From Melieria omissa (Eukaryota; Arthropoda; Insecta; Diptera; Ulidiidae), in assembly GCA_963971225.1 (NCBI GenBank), contig OZ020270.1, positions 18,399,488-18,463,487 of the forward strand: a stretch of 64,000 bases of DNA, given 5' to 3'. Below the pieces are notes generated by a model, which worked only from the letters and a program-made list of their open reading frames with translations, was not told the origin of the DNA and ran no database searches. Within the stretch, counting starts at the first letter, position 1. Each line of letters opens with the position of its first letter. This document shows, piece by piece, positions 10,632 through 21,310 of the stretch. Position numbers and translations under genes: made by a program.

Positions 10632-11002
10632 TGTTCAGACCAAATCTCTTTCAATGTCTCCGCTAAAGCTGCACTTAGTGTAACAACTCTGAACTTTTTG
10701 TAAGCCGTTAGCAACAAAAGCTTTCGCTCTCTTGTTGCGCGGCAATCCAGGCCTCGGCCCTTTTCTCATTTTCTTTACTGCACTCACTTGATCATCCGAC
10801 GTCAGCGAGGCAGCAGCATCAATAAAACCCTACAGCAAAATCCATCACCCGTTGCGTTTTTCTTCTTCACCGTTTTACTCGTGGTTGCTTCCGAACCACG
10901 CACGTGAGTATCGAGCCATAATATCGTTTGGCTACTTGTTGCATTTTTTCTAATGATATTTCGATTTCCTTCTTTCTAATATCGTGCCGACAACTCCCAA
11001 CA
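10632..11002 (+). repeat. 5' LTR of BEL element
   Basis: TGTTCAG...CCCAACA. It contains AATAAA near 10820 and a strong 5' splice site sequence, CAC|GTGAGTA, with GT at 10904-10905, downstream of the polyadenylation signal. Confidence 0.95.
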
Positions 11003-11005
11003 TTC

Positions 11006-11023
11006 TGGTCCTTCGAGCCGGAT
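11006..11023 (+). other. Primer binding site for tRNA-Tyr
   Basis: TGGTCCTTCGAGCCGGAT starts three bases after the LTR and is the complement of a tyrosine tRNA 3' end (ATCCGGCTCGAAGGACCA, recalled from conserved eukaryotic tRNA-Tyr). Confidence 0.85.
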
Positions 11024-11029
11024 CTCATA

Positions 11030-11155
11030 CGCGCATTCCGGATCTTCGTCCACGCACTTGGGATTTTGTCCACGAACTTCGGATATCCGTCCACGCACTC
11101 CGGATCTTTGTCCACGCATTCCGGATCTTCGTCCGCGCACTCCGGATTTCTCGTC
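11030..11155 (+). repeat. 21-bp minisatellite in BEL leader
   Basis: Six tandem units of 20-22 bp with the consensus GCACTCCGGATCTTCGTCCAC. Most contain the TCCGGA palindrome and end in GTCCAC or GTCCGC. Confidence 0.85.
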
Positions 11156-12196
11156 CATACACTGCTGCCTACACTCCTGCGTTCTCCCTCAATATCTTCT
11201 GGTGGGACTTAACATCTTCTCGTGATCATCAACCAACATATTGTGCATGGGTTTTTCATCATCCTCATCTCAATTACAAGCTATCACAGGTGCGTTGAAC
11301 CGATATTTGCATATTACAAAAGTTGATTTATTGAGCATATAGTGTGTTTTGTTGTACCTGCTGTAAGGTTCGCGTGTTTACATAATTTTTCTAACAAACA
11401 AAACCCAAAATCGCGAGTGTAAAAACAAAAAAAAAAAAACCCTTTTCTTATGTGTCGAAAATACATAAGAGAATAACAACAACGTTTTTGACTAAACTTG
11501 GCGCAAAATTAATTACATATTTTTAGTTCTCTCGGGTTCCGTTAACGAACCAGCTAGTTATATATATACACGGTTATATATATATTCATACATTTACATA
11601 TCGTTTAACGGATTCAAACTGCCTTTCATATAAAATACCTTTTAGCATCGCGAATATCACGCGACCCTGTATTCGGTAAACTCAGTGCTACGTTGTCGCG
11701 ACTTTGCTTTTCTTCTCTATTTCTCTTGTACGTGCACATCCGTAGTGCAACAACAACCACTAGTGCATATGTACATAGCTGCCAAGCAATAACAATTGCT
11801 GGTACGTACATACGAAAGTAAAGGCACAAGTAGGCCTTGCGCGAATACATTTTTTTTGCCATTTCGGCATTAGTTTCTGCATTGTGCACCTTCTATTGAA
11901 GTACGAGGTGACACACAAAACTATAAATTTTTTAAATTCAATTCTATGCGTAACGCAAATTACTTGTGCTACCGATTAACTGCATTTATACTTTTGAAGT
12001 GCATAAGCGAAATCTTGTAACAATCCAGAATCAAGCAAGCGTTGAGTTAATTTTCTACTGTTTTCCTTTTTATATCTCGTGTCGCACATTTTTTACTTCT
12101 CTCTTTCGCATTTCACCTTTGTTGCGCTAAGGTGAAAAAGTTTGGGCTACTTCGATTTTACTTTTTTTGATTTTGATTTCGTCCATTCAAATCGAA

Positions 12197-15100
12197 ATGG
12201 CCAAACTTGACGATTTCACCCGTGCTTCTGATCGCGTTTTTGAATTTGAAAATGCCTTTACGGAAACTCCATCAAGTAGTCATAGCAAATTCACTTTAGA
12301 AATTCAAAGCTCCGAGCTAAAGGAGTTGTGGGCTACCGTGAAAGTTCAATACGAAAAATGTCAAATATCGTTTGGATCGCAAACGAAAAGAAATGCTGAT
12401 GATATCGCTGTCGTTACTGCGAAATATCACAGCACGTATCGCACCTACGTTTCATGTTTAGCGACAATTAACGAAAAAATTCACGACTTCGATCTCGCTT
12501 CATCTTGTCCTCGTCATACATCCACTCTCGATAGTTCTGCTTTATCAGAACCTATTTTAAACAATAATATCGCACTTCCGCCTTGTGATACTGACGTTTT
12601 TCAAGGTGACTATACGTCTTGGCCAACTTTCCGCGATTTGTTTACAGCCATCTATATCAGGAACAATCGCTTAACTAATGTTGAAAAACTGTATCACCTC
12701 ATTCAGAAAACAAGTGGAGAAGCGAGAGAAATAGTGCGAAGGTCCCCTTTGACCAATGACGGTTTCGAGCTCGCTTGGAAAAATTTAGACCAAGCCTTTA
12801 ATAATAAACGAATTTTAGTTAATGCTCAAATTAAACTTCTTTTTGACTTACCAGCTCTTTCTTCTGAAACTGGTTCTGGGCTTAAGAGTTTGCAACGCGG
12901 CATTAATCATTGTTTGAATTCGCTGAAATTATACGACGTTAATACTTCCGATTGGGATCCAATCATTGTTTATATGTGTATGCAGCGTTTACCTCAACGC
13001 TCTATTGCTTTTTGGGAGCAAGGTGTTAAGGACAAATCGGCTTTACCAAAGTGGTGCGAACTTGACGAGTTTCTTACTACGCGATACCGAACTCTCGAAT
13101 GCGTCGATGAGTTAAAGACTTCTACTTCCAACAAATCAAATTCGAACAGACCGGCATCTAGCGAGGTTAGCGGTTCTAAACGACTTACACATACTTTTCA
13201 CGCGAATGTGGTTGATTCAAGCTGTGTTCTTTGCAAGCAACCACACATATTGCGCAATTGTAAACGATTTCTTAACATGCAAGTTTGCGATCGGTTTTCC
13301 AGTGTTAAGCGTTTTCAGTGCTGTTTAAATTGCCTATCGAAAGGCCATCAATTAAAGGATTGTAAAAGCGCCTACAATTGTTCCGTGTGTCATCAACGCC
13401 ATCACACGTTGTTACATCGCGAATCACCTTCTTCTACGAAGACTCAGTCGGGATTACGTCCCACTAACACTACTTCTACCACTTCTAGAGTGGCTGCGTC
13501 GTCCGAGTTACGCTCCACCGCGCCAGGATTTCAACCTTCGGGTACTTCTTCGGGGCTTCGCTCCAATCAGCCTTCTACTTCTTCCGTAGCTCAAACGAGT
13601 GAGCATCATAGCTTCCATCAAAAAATACAGTCCACTACTAATACATTTTCGAATAGCGATTCTCCGAATCTTGCGTTTCCTCGAAACCAACGAGTACTTT
13701 TAGGTACAGCGCAAATCTATATTTGCCGTTTGAATACCAATTATGCTGCTAGGGCTTTAATTGATCCAGGATCAGAAGCATCTTTCATTTCGGATCGCCT
13801 TCGTAAATTGATTAACTTGCCTACGTTTGCTACACAAGCCAGCATATCTGGGGTTAATCAATCGTTTTCTGCAAGCGCTAATCGACTTAGCTCATTTGTT
13901 CTCGGATCACCTACGGATCCAAACGTGAAAATCGAAGCCCTCGCCTTCGTACTTCCGCAAATCACCGGAAATTTGCCATCCTGTACAGTCGATTCAGGAC
14001 TACGTCATAAACTACCGAATCTTAATTGGGCAGACGGAGACTTTTGGAGGACTTCCGCCATAGACGTACTTATCGGCGCCGACTTGTACCCACAGGTGGT
14101 GCCCCATGGAATTCATCGCAATCTACTCGGAAGTCTGACAGCTCAGCAAACCGTTTTCGGATGGACTCTTATTGGCCCCATTCCGGATTCCGAAGTCAGG
14201 TGTTTTACAACGAAGGTGGACATCTCAACGGATTCGGGGTTGGACAAAATTCTTTCTCGCTTTTGGGAAATTGAAGAACCCCCTAGGAAAAGGATTCTAT
14301 CGGAAGCTGATCAATGGTGTGAGGACAACTACATGGCTACTACTCGGCGGAATGAAGATGGGAGATACATTGTCTCTCTTCCTTTTAAAGTTAGTTATCC
14401 TAACGAACTTTGCTTGGGAGATTCTCGTAATAGTGCTTTACGGCAGTTCCTTCGGAACGAAGCTTCGCTTCTTAAAAAACCCGAATTCAAAGTTATATAT
14501 GACCAGGTAGTTGACGAATACTTGCAGTTATCGCATATGAAGTTAGTCGACCCACCTTCAAATCAGAGTTTGGGCACATATTGTTATCTTCCGCATCATG
14601 CGGTCATTAAACCAGAAAGTCTAACAACAAAACTTCGTGTTGTTTTTAACGCTTCAAATAAAACTTCCAATGGTAATAGTTTGAATGATGTGTTGTACGT
14701 CGGTCCGGTGCTACAGTCTGACTTAGTTTTACTTCTCCTAAGATGGAGACTTTATCGATTTGTTTTCAATAGTGATATTCAGAAAATGTATCGACAAATT
14801 CTTGTCGACCCAAGGCATCGTCCATTCCAACGCATTCTACATCGCTCTTCTACTGATGTGGAAGTCTCGGATTACGAATTACAAACGGTAACCTTTGGCG
14901 TCAACTGCGCACCATATCTGGCGATTCGCACTCTCCTTCAACTTGCAGCCGATTCTCAAGACACTTTTCCCCTTGCCGCACATATTCTCCGACGATCCAT
15001 GTATGTTGACGACGTTCTCGCCGGTGCGCATGATTTGCCTTCTGCTATAAAGGCCCGGAATGAACTTATTGACACTTTACATGGTGCTGGACTTTCCTTA

Positions 15101-17560
15101 AGAAAATGGACTTCAAATCGCAAAGAAATTCTAGTGGACCTTCCGAAAGAGCACCTATTAAAGGAAGACTTCTTAAGCTTTGAAGATTCCAGTTCTACAA
15201 AGGCTTTAGGGGTACGTTGGAACGCTTGTACTGATAATTTCTATTTCAAGGTTCCTGCTATTGAGCGAAAGGATTCGCACACCAAAAGGGAACTTCTCTC
15301 CATGATTGCCAAATTGTTTGACCCGGTCGGATGGCTTGCACCTGTAGTTATTGTTGCCAAAAATTTAATGCAACTGGTCTGGCTTGAGAACATAGGCTGG
15401 GATGATTGCCTTTCTGAGCCCATTGAAAGAAAATGGCAGACATTTTTGGATGGATATATGGATATCAACCTGATTCAAATACCACGCTGGGTGAATTATT
15501 CTTTGCAAGACGAAGTTCAAATTCATGCTTTCTCCGATGCTTCCGAGAAAGCATACGGGGCGGTGATCTTCATTCGCGTACGTAAATCGCCTACTAGTTT
15601 CTGCTCCCACTTGCTTACGTCAAAAACAAAAGTCGCTCCAGTCAAAACTGTCTCGTTGCCAAGACTAGAATTATGCGGTGCAGTACTTCTATGTGATATT
15701 CTCGATTCACTCCTACCCGAACTTGATATTAAAGTCAACGATGTATTCTGCTGGACTGATTCAACAATTGTTTTGTCATGGCTTCGAAAAACACCATCTA
15801 CATGGACTACCTTCGTTGCTAATCGTGTTAGCAAAATTCAGGAGAAACCGTACGCTAAAAATTGGTATCATGTCGATTCACCTGATAATCCTGCCGATTT
15901 ATGTAGCCGCGGTCTTACTCCACAGGACTTAAGTATGAATACGTTATGGTGGCATGGCCCATCCTGGCTTGTTAAGGATAGGTCCGAGTGGCCATCTTCT
16001 AGCCCTACTCATCTTGAAACTTCAATCGAAGCAAAAAAGGTTGCAGTACACAACTTGCTCGTAAATGTTGAGGAAGACATTCTCTCTAGATTTTCGTCAT
16101 TTTCGAGAGCTCTTCGAGTGGTCTCATATATGCTTCGGTTTTACTATCGCACTCACCGTCCTGCAGAAAATTCTAAGGGCTATACTTCCATAGTGTTGTC
16201 TAATAAAGAACTCCATAACACCAGAAAATTCTTGACAATTCTCTCTCAGAAAACGCACTTTCAAACTGAATATAGTTGTCTTCTAAATCAAAACCCACTT
16301 AATTTTAAGAGCAGCATATTGACTCTAAATCCCTTTTTGGATAAAGAACAAGTTATGCGTATTAATGGTCGTTTAGCTAACGCACCAACTCTTTCCTTTA
16401 GTGAACAGCACCCAATTATCCTTCCGTATGGTTCTCAGTTTTCGAAACTTCTAGTTGCCTTTATACATAAAATCACGATTCACGGTGGCAACTCACTTCT
16501 ACTTCGATTGCTTCGTCAGGAATATTGGATTCCGAAGGCGAAAAATCTCATTAGATCTACTATTCATCGATGTAAAACTTGTCTGTTGGATAAGAAACGA
16601 AAAGCCTCTCAGATCATGGCTGCTTTACCCCCCGAACGGACTACTCTCAGTCGTGTATTCTCCATTACTGGTGTCGACTTTGCAGGTCCTTTTGACATAA
16701 AGAACTTTACAGGTAGAGCTTGCCTTATAACGAAAGGTTATGTTTGTATTTTTGTCTGTTTCTCTACAAAGGCAATCCATTTGGAGGCAGTCAGTGATCT
16801 TTCGACACCTGCTTTTCTCGCTGCTTTTATTCGATTCGTGTCTCGTCGTGGTTGCCCAAAAACCATTTTCTCCGATAATGGTACTAACTTCGTTGGTGCT
16901 TCTAAAGCTTTCAAAAAGGATTTTGAAGCATTTCTAAAGCAGTTTCGTGATTCATTTTCCAATCACTTTTCCCATCAGCCTGTTGAATGGAATTTTATTC
17001 CTGCTGGGTCGCCTCATATGGGTGGCTTATGGGAAGCGGGAGTTAAAAGTTTCAAACTCCATTTTCGTAAAATGGCTCTTCCTCAGAAATACACCTTCGA
17101 GGAATTATCAACAGTTTTATCTCGTATTGAAGCATGTTTAAATTCTCGACCTATTAGTCCTATGTCAGAAAACCCTGCGGATGTATCTGCTTTGACTCCG
17201 GGTCACTTCCTTATTGGGTCTCCACTTCTGGGTCCCCCAGAGCCAATTATTTCTGATATAAGCGCGAGAAATAGATGGGAAAAAATGAAAGCTTTGGGTC
17301 AACAGATCGCCTTAAGATGGAAAGAAGAGTATCTTAAAGAAATGCATAGGCGATACAAATGGAAATATCCATCGCGCGATCTTGCTGTTGACGATTTAGT
17401 TGTTGTTAGTCAAGAAAATCTTCCCCCTACTGCGTGGCGGTTGGGAAGAATTCTTCGAGTATATCCCGGTAGCGATAAACGCGTCCGCGTCGCCGATATT
17501 AAAACCGAACGAGGAATAATTACGCGGTCCATTACGAAATTAATCGTCTTATCTGACTAG
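12197..17560 (+). CDS. gag-pol: BEL/Pao Gag-Pol polyprotein
   Basis: One uninterrupted frame of about 1787 codons from ATG 12197. Gag is followed by three zinc motifs (CVLCKQPHILRNC from about residue 343, then CLNCLSKGHQLKDC and CSVCHQRHHTLLH). The Pao protease follows (ALIDPGSEASF, Asp about 523; this family often has DPG or DSG). Reverse transcriptase has YVDD at about 936-939, and RNase H has HAFSDASEKAYG and CWTDSTIVLSWL. Integrase has an HHCC finger, Asp1494 (GVDFAGP), Asp1560 (SDNGTNF) and Glu1613 (GGLWEAG). The C-terminus is the DUF5641-type module usual in Pao integrases. Gag and Pol are fused in one frame, as is common in BEL elements. All catalytic residues I can recognise are present, so this copy may be active. 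Confidence 0.96.
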   Translation: MAKLDDFTRASDRVFEFENAFTETPSSSHSKFTLEIQSSELKELWATVKVQYEKCQISFGSQTKRNADDIAVVTAKYHSTYRTYVSCLATINEKIHDFDLASSCPRHTSTLDSSALSEPILNNNIALPPCDTDVFQGDYTSWPTFRDLFTAIYIRNNRLTNVEKLYHLIQKTSGEAREIVRRSPLTNDGFELAWKNLDQAFNNKRILVNAQIKLLFDLPALSSETGSGLKSLQRGINHCLNSLKLYDVNTSDWDPIIVYMCMQRLPQRSIAFWEQGVKDKSALPKWCELDEFLTTRYRTLECVDELKTSTSNKSNSNRPASSEVSGSKRLTHTFHANVVDSSCVLCKQPHILRNCKRFLNMQVCDRFSSVKRFQCCLNCLSKGHQLKDCKSAYNCSVCHQRHHTLLHRESPSSTKTQSGLRPTNTTSTTSRVAASSELRSTAPGFQPSGTSSGLRSNQPSTSSVAQTSEHHSFHQKIQSTTNTFSNSDSPNLAFPRNQRVLLGTAQIYICRLNTNYAARALIDPGSEASFISDRLRKLINLPTFATQASISGVNQSFSASANRLSSFVLGSPTDPNVKIEALAFVLPQITGNLPSCTVDSGLRHKLPNLNWADGDFWRTSAIDVLIGADLYPQVVPHGIHRNLLGSLTAQQTVFGWTLIGPIPDSEVRCFTTKVDISTDSGLDKILSRFWEIEEPPRKRILSEADQWCEDNYMATTRRNEDGRYIVSLPFKVSYPNELCLGDSRNSALRQFLRNEASLLKKPEFKVIYDQVVDEYLQLSHMKLVDPPSNQSLGTYCYLPHHAVIKPESLTTKLRVVFNASNKTSNGNSLNDVLYVGPVLQSDLVLLLLRWRLYRFVFNSDIQKMYRQILVDPRHRPFQRILHRSSTDVEVSDYELQTVTFGVNCAPYLAIRTLLQLAADSQDTFPLAAHILRRSMYVDDVLAGAHDLPSAIKARNELIDTLHGAGLSLRKWTSNRKEILVDLPKEHLLKEDFLSFEDSSSTKALGVRWNACTDNFYFKVPAIERKDSHTKRELLSMIAKLFDPVGWLAPVVIVAKNLMQLVWLENIGWDDCLSEPIERKWQTFLDGYMDINLIQIPRWVNYSLQDEVQIHAFSDASEKAYGAVIFIRVRKSPTSFCSHLLTSKTKVAPVKTVSLPRLELCGAVLLCDILDSLLPELDIKVNDVFCWTDSTIVLSWLRKTPSTWTTFVANRVSKIQEKPYAKNWYHVDSPDNPADLCSRGLTPQDLSMNTLWWHGPSWLVKDRSEWPSSSPTHLETSIEAKKVAVHNLLVNVEEDILSRFSSFSRALRVVSYMLRFYYRTHRPAENSKGYTSIVLSNKELHNTRKFLTILSQKTHFQTEYSCLLNQNPLNFKSSILTLNPFLDKEQVMRINGRLANAPTLSFSEQHPIILPYGSQFSKLLVAFIHKITIHGGNSLLLRLLRQEYWIPKAKNLIRSTIHRCKTCLLDKKRKASQIMAALPPERTTLSRVFSITGVDFAGPFDIKNFTGRACLITKGYVCIFVCFSTKAIHLEAVSDLSTPAFLAAFIRFVSRRGCPKTIFSDNGTNFVGASKAFKKDFEAFLKQFRDSFSNHFSHQPVEWNFIPAGSPHMGGLWEAGVKSFKLHFRKMALPQKYTFEELSTVLSRIEACLNSRPISPMSENPADVSALTPGHFLIGSPLLGPPEPIISDISARNRWEKMKALGQQIALRWKEEYLKEMHRRYKWKYPSRDLAVDDLVVVSQENLPPTAWRLGRILRVYPGSDKRVRVADIKTERGIITRSITKLIVLSD

Positions 17561-17608
17561 ACCTTCCACCATTTCTTAACAATTTTGTTATCCTAATCAT
17601 AGGTCGCC

Positions 17609-18370
17609 ATGAGTGATAACGTTTCATCGACTCCTCTCGATAACAACAAAAGATGCAGATTATGCCAACGCACTCATCCTCTACGCTTCTGTAAAAAGTT
17701 CCTTTCGATGAACTTAGAAAAGCGATTACGGGTCATATTGTTGCATCGTTATTGCTCTAGATGTTTGGCACATTCACACATAGCGAAACACTGCACTAGC
17801 AAGATGGTTTGCAAATATTGTCAGCGTCATCATAATACGCTTCTCCACGCGAATGAACGTCTAATTATTCAACGTGAAGCTCGTCCTTTCGCTACGAGTG
17901 CTTCCGTTCAACGCGTCACCGTACTTTTTCCGACGGCCTCCGTCTTCATACGCGTCCGTGCCGCCAGCTATCCTGCTCGAATCCTTATAGATTCTTGCTG
18001 CTGCACCAGTCGCATCTCGTCGTCCATGGTACGCCAGCTGCATCTTCCAGTTTCCAAGGTTGATCTTCATCACTTTTGCCGAGTCACCTTGGTCTCGCGT
18101 CATGATTCATCTCAGCGCATCGACGTGCATGCCAAGATCGAACAAACGCTCGCCTTTAAAACTCCGCTGGAAGACATTGACGGGCGAGTAGCGGAACGTT
18201 TTTCGAATTTTCGCCTTGCGGATCCTTATTTTTATCGATCCACCGCCGTCTCGCTCATCCTTGGCTCAGAGATCTACCACAAGATCATCCGAGCTGGATT
18301 CATTTGTAACCCTGGCCTACCTCTGGCACAGGATTCTATTTTCGGATGGGTCCTTTCAGGCCCATGTTAA
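17609..18370 (+). CDS. Extra BEL ORF: zinc-knuckle plus altered protease domain
   Basis: A 253-aa frame 48 bp after the gag-pol stop. It repeats the gag-pol zinc segment in the same order: C16-x2-C19-x3-H23-x4-C28, C49-x2-C52-x4-H57-x4-C62, and C68-x2-C71 with HH and HNTLLH to 80. A protease-like domain follows (PARILIDSCCCTSRI), where the active-site D-[ST]-G is D128-S-C. It ends at SIFGWVLSGP, the same point where the protease domain of gag-pol ends (VFGWTLIGP), so no RT follows. It has no signal peptide or membrane segment and is not an env. A pyrimidine-rich stretch and CATAG|G just before the ATG look like a 3' splice site. Codon use looks more GC-rich at third positions than gag-pol. 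Function is unknown; a dominant-negative or RNA-binding role is only a guess. Confidence 0.85.
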   Translation: MSDNVSSTPLDNNKRCRLCQRTHPLRFCKKFLSMNLEKRLRVILLHRYCSRCLAHSHIAKHCTSKMVCKYCQRHHNTLLHANERLIIQREARPFATSASVQRVTVLFPTASVFIRVRAASYPARILIDSCCCTSRISSSMVRQLHLPVSKVDLHHFCRVTLVSRHDSSQRIDVHAKIEQTLAFKTPLEDIDGRVAERFSNFRLADPYFYRSTAVSLILGSEIYHKIIRAGFICNPGLPLAQDSIFGWVLSGPC

Positions 18371-18605
18371 CCAACCTTTTAGATGGATCCTTATTGATCC
18401 TGATTTCCGAAAATTATTTACAATCAAACATCTATAATTTGAAATGCTCAATGAATTAACTCTTATATCGGTTATCAACGCCTAGTTATTAAGTTAATAT
18501 GTATGAATTTGAAATTTAACTGAAATGTATTCCATCCACAAATCATTATTTCTTGCTTTTTTTTTCGTAATTTTGCAGCGCGAGACACTGCAAGAGTGGC
18601 GGCAA
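18371..18605 (+). other. BEL 3' untranslated region and polypurine tract
   Basis: A/T-rich, noncoding. GAGTGGCGGCAA at 18594-18605, directly before the LTR, is the probable polypurine tract. Confidence 0.6.
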
Positions 18606-18976
18606 TGTTCAGACCAAATCTCTTTCAATGTCTCCGCTAAAGCTGCACTTAGTGTAACAACTCTGAACTTTTTGTAAGCCGTTAGCAACAAAAGCTTTCG
18701 CTCTCTTGTTGCGCGGCAATCCAGGCCTCGGCCCTTTTCTCATTTTCTTTACTGCACTCACTTGATCATCCGACGTCAGCGAGGCAGCAGCATCAATAAA
18801 ACCCTACAGCAAAAGCCATCACCCGTTGCGTTTTTCTTCTTCACCGTTTTACTCGTGGTTGCTTCCGAACCACGCACGTGAGTATCGAGCCATAATATCG
18901 TTTGGCTACTTGTTGCATTTTTTCTAATGGTATTTCGATTTCCTTCTTTCTAATATCGTGCCGACAACTCCCAACA
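18606..18976 (+). repeat. 3' LTR of BEL element
   Basis: 371 bp, matching 10632-11002 except AAAAG for AAAAT near 18815 and GGT for GAT near 18930. GTAAT follows at 18977-18981. Confidence 0.95.
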
Positions 18977-18981
18977 GTAAT

Positions 18982-21293
18982 ACTTTCAAATTTAGGAAAA
19001 GCAAAAGTCTTCTCTACAATCGATTATAGAATCGGGTTTCCATCAAATATTGATGAAACCAGAAGATATTGAAAAAACGGCATTCTCGGTAAATAACGGC
19101 AAATACGAATATGTCCGCATGCCTTTTGGTTTAAAGAATGCACCCTTAATATTCCAAAGGGCTATGGACAATATTCTTCGCCAATACGTGGGAAAATTTT
19201 GTCATGTCTATATAGACGATATCATAGTTTACTCTAGCAACGCTGATGAGCACTATGAACATTTAATCAAAATAATAAATACATTGCAAGATGCACATAT
19301 GAAAATATCACTTGAGAAATCAGAATTTTTCAAGTCAAATGTAGAATTTCTAGGCTACCAAATAGCCCATAATGTCATTAAAACAGATGAAAAGAAAATT
19401 GAAACAATAAAAAATTACCCTGTACCAAAAACACTAAGACAACTAAGAAGATTCTTAGGAATGACAGGTTATTATAGGAAGTTTGTGCACAAGTATGCAC
19501 ATATAACGAAGCCGTTAACAAAATATTTAGCAGGAGAAAACGGAAGAATTTCGCAAAATCAATCAAAAAAAGTCATAATTGAATTAGATGAAGAAGCATT
19601 AAACGCAGTAGATAAACTAAAAAATGAATTAATTCAACAAGTAGAATTAACACAACCAAATTTTAATAAAAAATTTATTCTAACAACAGATGCGTCAAAT
19701 GAAGCCATAGGAGCAGTGCTCTCGCAGGATAATAAGCCCATTACGTTTATTTCCAAAACCCCAAATAAAACAGAACAAAATTACGCAGTTAACGAAAAAG
19801 AATTATACGCGATAGTATGGGCCTTGAAAAATCTTAGAAATTACCTGTATGGAGTAGCAGATTTAGAAATACACACAGACCATCAACCTTTAGCTTTCGC
19901 AGTATCAGCTAGAAACCCCAACGCCAAGATGAAAAGATGGCATGCACTAATAGAAGAATATGCACCTAAAATTATATATAAACCAGGAAATACAAACCAC
20001 GTAGCAGATGCCCTTTCTAGACAGCTTTTAAACAATAATAATTTAGAAAAAGAGAACGATGATTTAACAGAAACTGCACATTCAGTAGAAAGCTTAGATA
20101 TTTTTCACATTAAAACAATCAATAAACCTCTAAATTCATTTCCACAACAAATAGTATTAAACAAGGATAATACTAATGACCATTTTAGAACAAAAAGTTT
20201 TAATTCATTTAGACATCATATCAAATATAAAGACTTCGACTTTTTAAAAGAAATAGTAACAGAACGATTAAATAAAAATCTACTAACGGGAATAAATTGC
20301 AATCTAGAAGACCTATATGAAGTAAAACAAATATTAAGGAATAGAATATTAAAGAAAATTTTCCACACAGACATAGTAGCGATGGATGTAATCAACGAAG
20401 AAGACCAAGAGAAAATTATTAGACAAACCCATACTAGAGCACATAGGAATTATAAGGAAAATATCAAACAAATTTTTAAAGACTATTACTGGCCTGAAAT
20501 GAAAAAACAATTTAAACAATTTATTAGAAACTGCGATATCTGTAATAAAAACAAATACGATAGACACCCTAAACAAATCCCAATCGGCGAGGCGCCAATC
20601 CCAAATAAGGAGGTAGAACAGATTCATATTGACATATTCTTTGCACTAAACTTAAAATTCTTAACTCTAATAGATGCATACTCGAAATTTTTAGTGATTA
20701 AGCACATCGATGATAAAACTAAACTACAAGATAAAGTACTGGAAGCATTACAAAGCTTCCCAGAAGTAAAAAGTATAACTTGTGATAACGAACCAGTATT
20801 TAGTTCAGCACAATTTAAATCTTTTGCAGAAAGAATGAGAATACAAATTAAATATTGTGACCCTAAACATTCGACAACTAACGGACAAATAGAAAGAGTA
20901 CACTCAACGATAATAGAAATTGCTAAATGCATTAAGGAGGAATTTGAAATAGTAAATGATATAGAAATAATAATTAGAGCAGCCCATTCCTATAATCAAA
21001 CAATACATTCAGTAACAGATAAAAAACCTTTCGAAGTTCTTTATAATAAAATTAAACATAGTGACTTATCTAGCAAACTTAAGGATGCACAAACAACGAC
21101 ACTAACTAGCAGAAATAAAAGTAGACGAACACGGACATTTAATGAAAATGAAATAATATACGAAAAAGATAACCAATATCAAAATAAGCTAAAACCTAGA
21201 TATAAAAAACAAGTAGTCAAAGAAGATTTAGGAAATAAGATAATAATCCAAAATAGAAACAGGAAAATACATAAAGATAACATCAAATCTTAA
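18982..21293 (+). pseudogene. pol: Errantivirus pol, second part (RT-RH-IN)
   Basis: The RT resumes after the BEL target duplication. A one-base excess near 19025 shifts the frame; from 19050 it is open for 747 codons. RT has the MPFGLKNAP and YIDD motifs. RNase H has TTDASNEAIGAVLS and HTDHQPL. Integrase has an HHCC finger (HTRAH ... CDICNKNK), Asp in IHIDIFF, Asp in TCDNEPVF and Glu in GQIERVHS. Catalytic residues are retained, but the RT frameshift and the BEL insertion inactivate the whole gene. Confidence 0.85.
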
Positions 21294-21310
21294 ATTCTTT
21301 TAGGTTTACA

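Larger units (their letters stand above)
11003..12196 (+). other. Long BEL leader
   Basis: About 1.2 kb between the LTR and the gag-pol ATG, with no ORF that I trust. It holds the primer site (11006-11023), the 21-bp minisatellite (11030-11155), an A-rich run near 11430 and AT dinucleotide tracts near 11560. The stretch from 11160 to 12196 otherwise shows nothing recognisable. A leader of this length may carry packaging or translation signals; that is inference. Confidence 0.7.
10632..18976 (+). mobile_element. Complete, young BEL/Pao retrotransposon with an extra 3' ORF
   Basis: Two 371-bp LTRs (10632-11002, 18606-18976) differ at only two positions that I can see. GTAAT duplications flank the element (10627-10631 and 18977-18981). 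It has an exact tRNA primer site, a 1.2-kb leader with a 21-bp minisatellite, an uninterrupted gag-pol and a second intact ORF where env would be expected. It lies inside the RT region of the errantivirus in the same orientation. Confidence 0.95.

Noticed and set aside
11626..11889. Minus-strand ORF in the BEL leader
   Set aside because: No domain, composition of random sequence, antisense to a leader.
17609..18370. Env gene of the BEL element
   Set aside because: No signal peptide, membrane segment or glycoprotein features; motifs are zinc knuckles and a protease fold.
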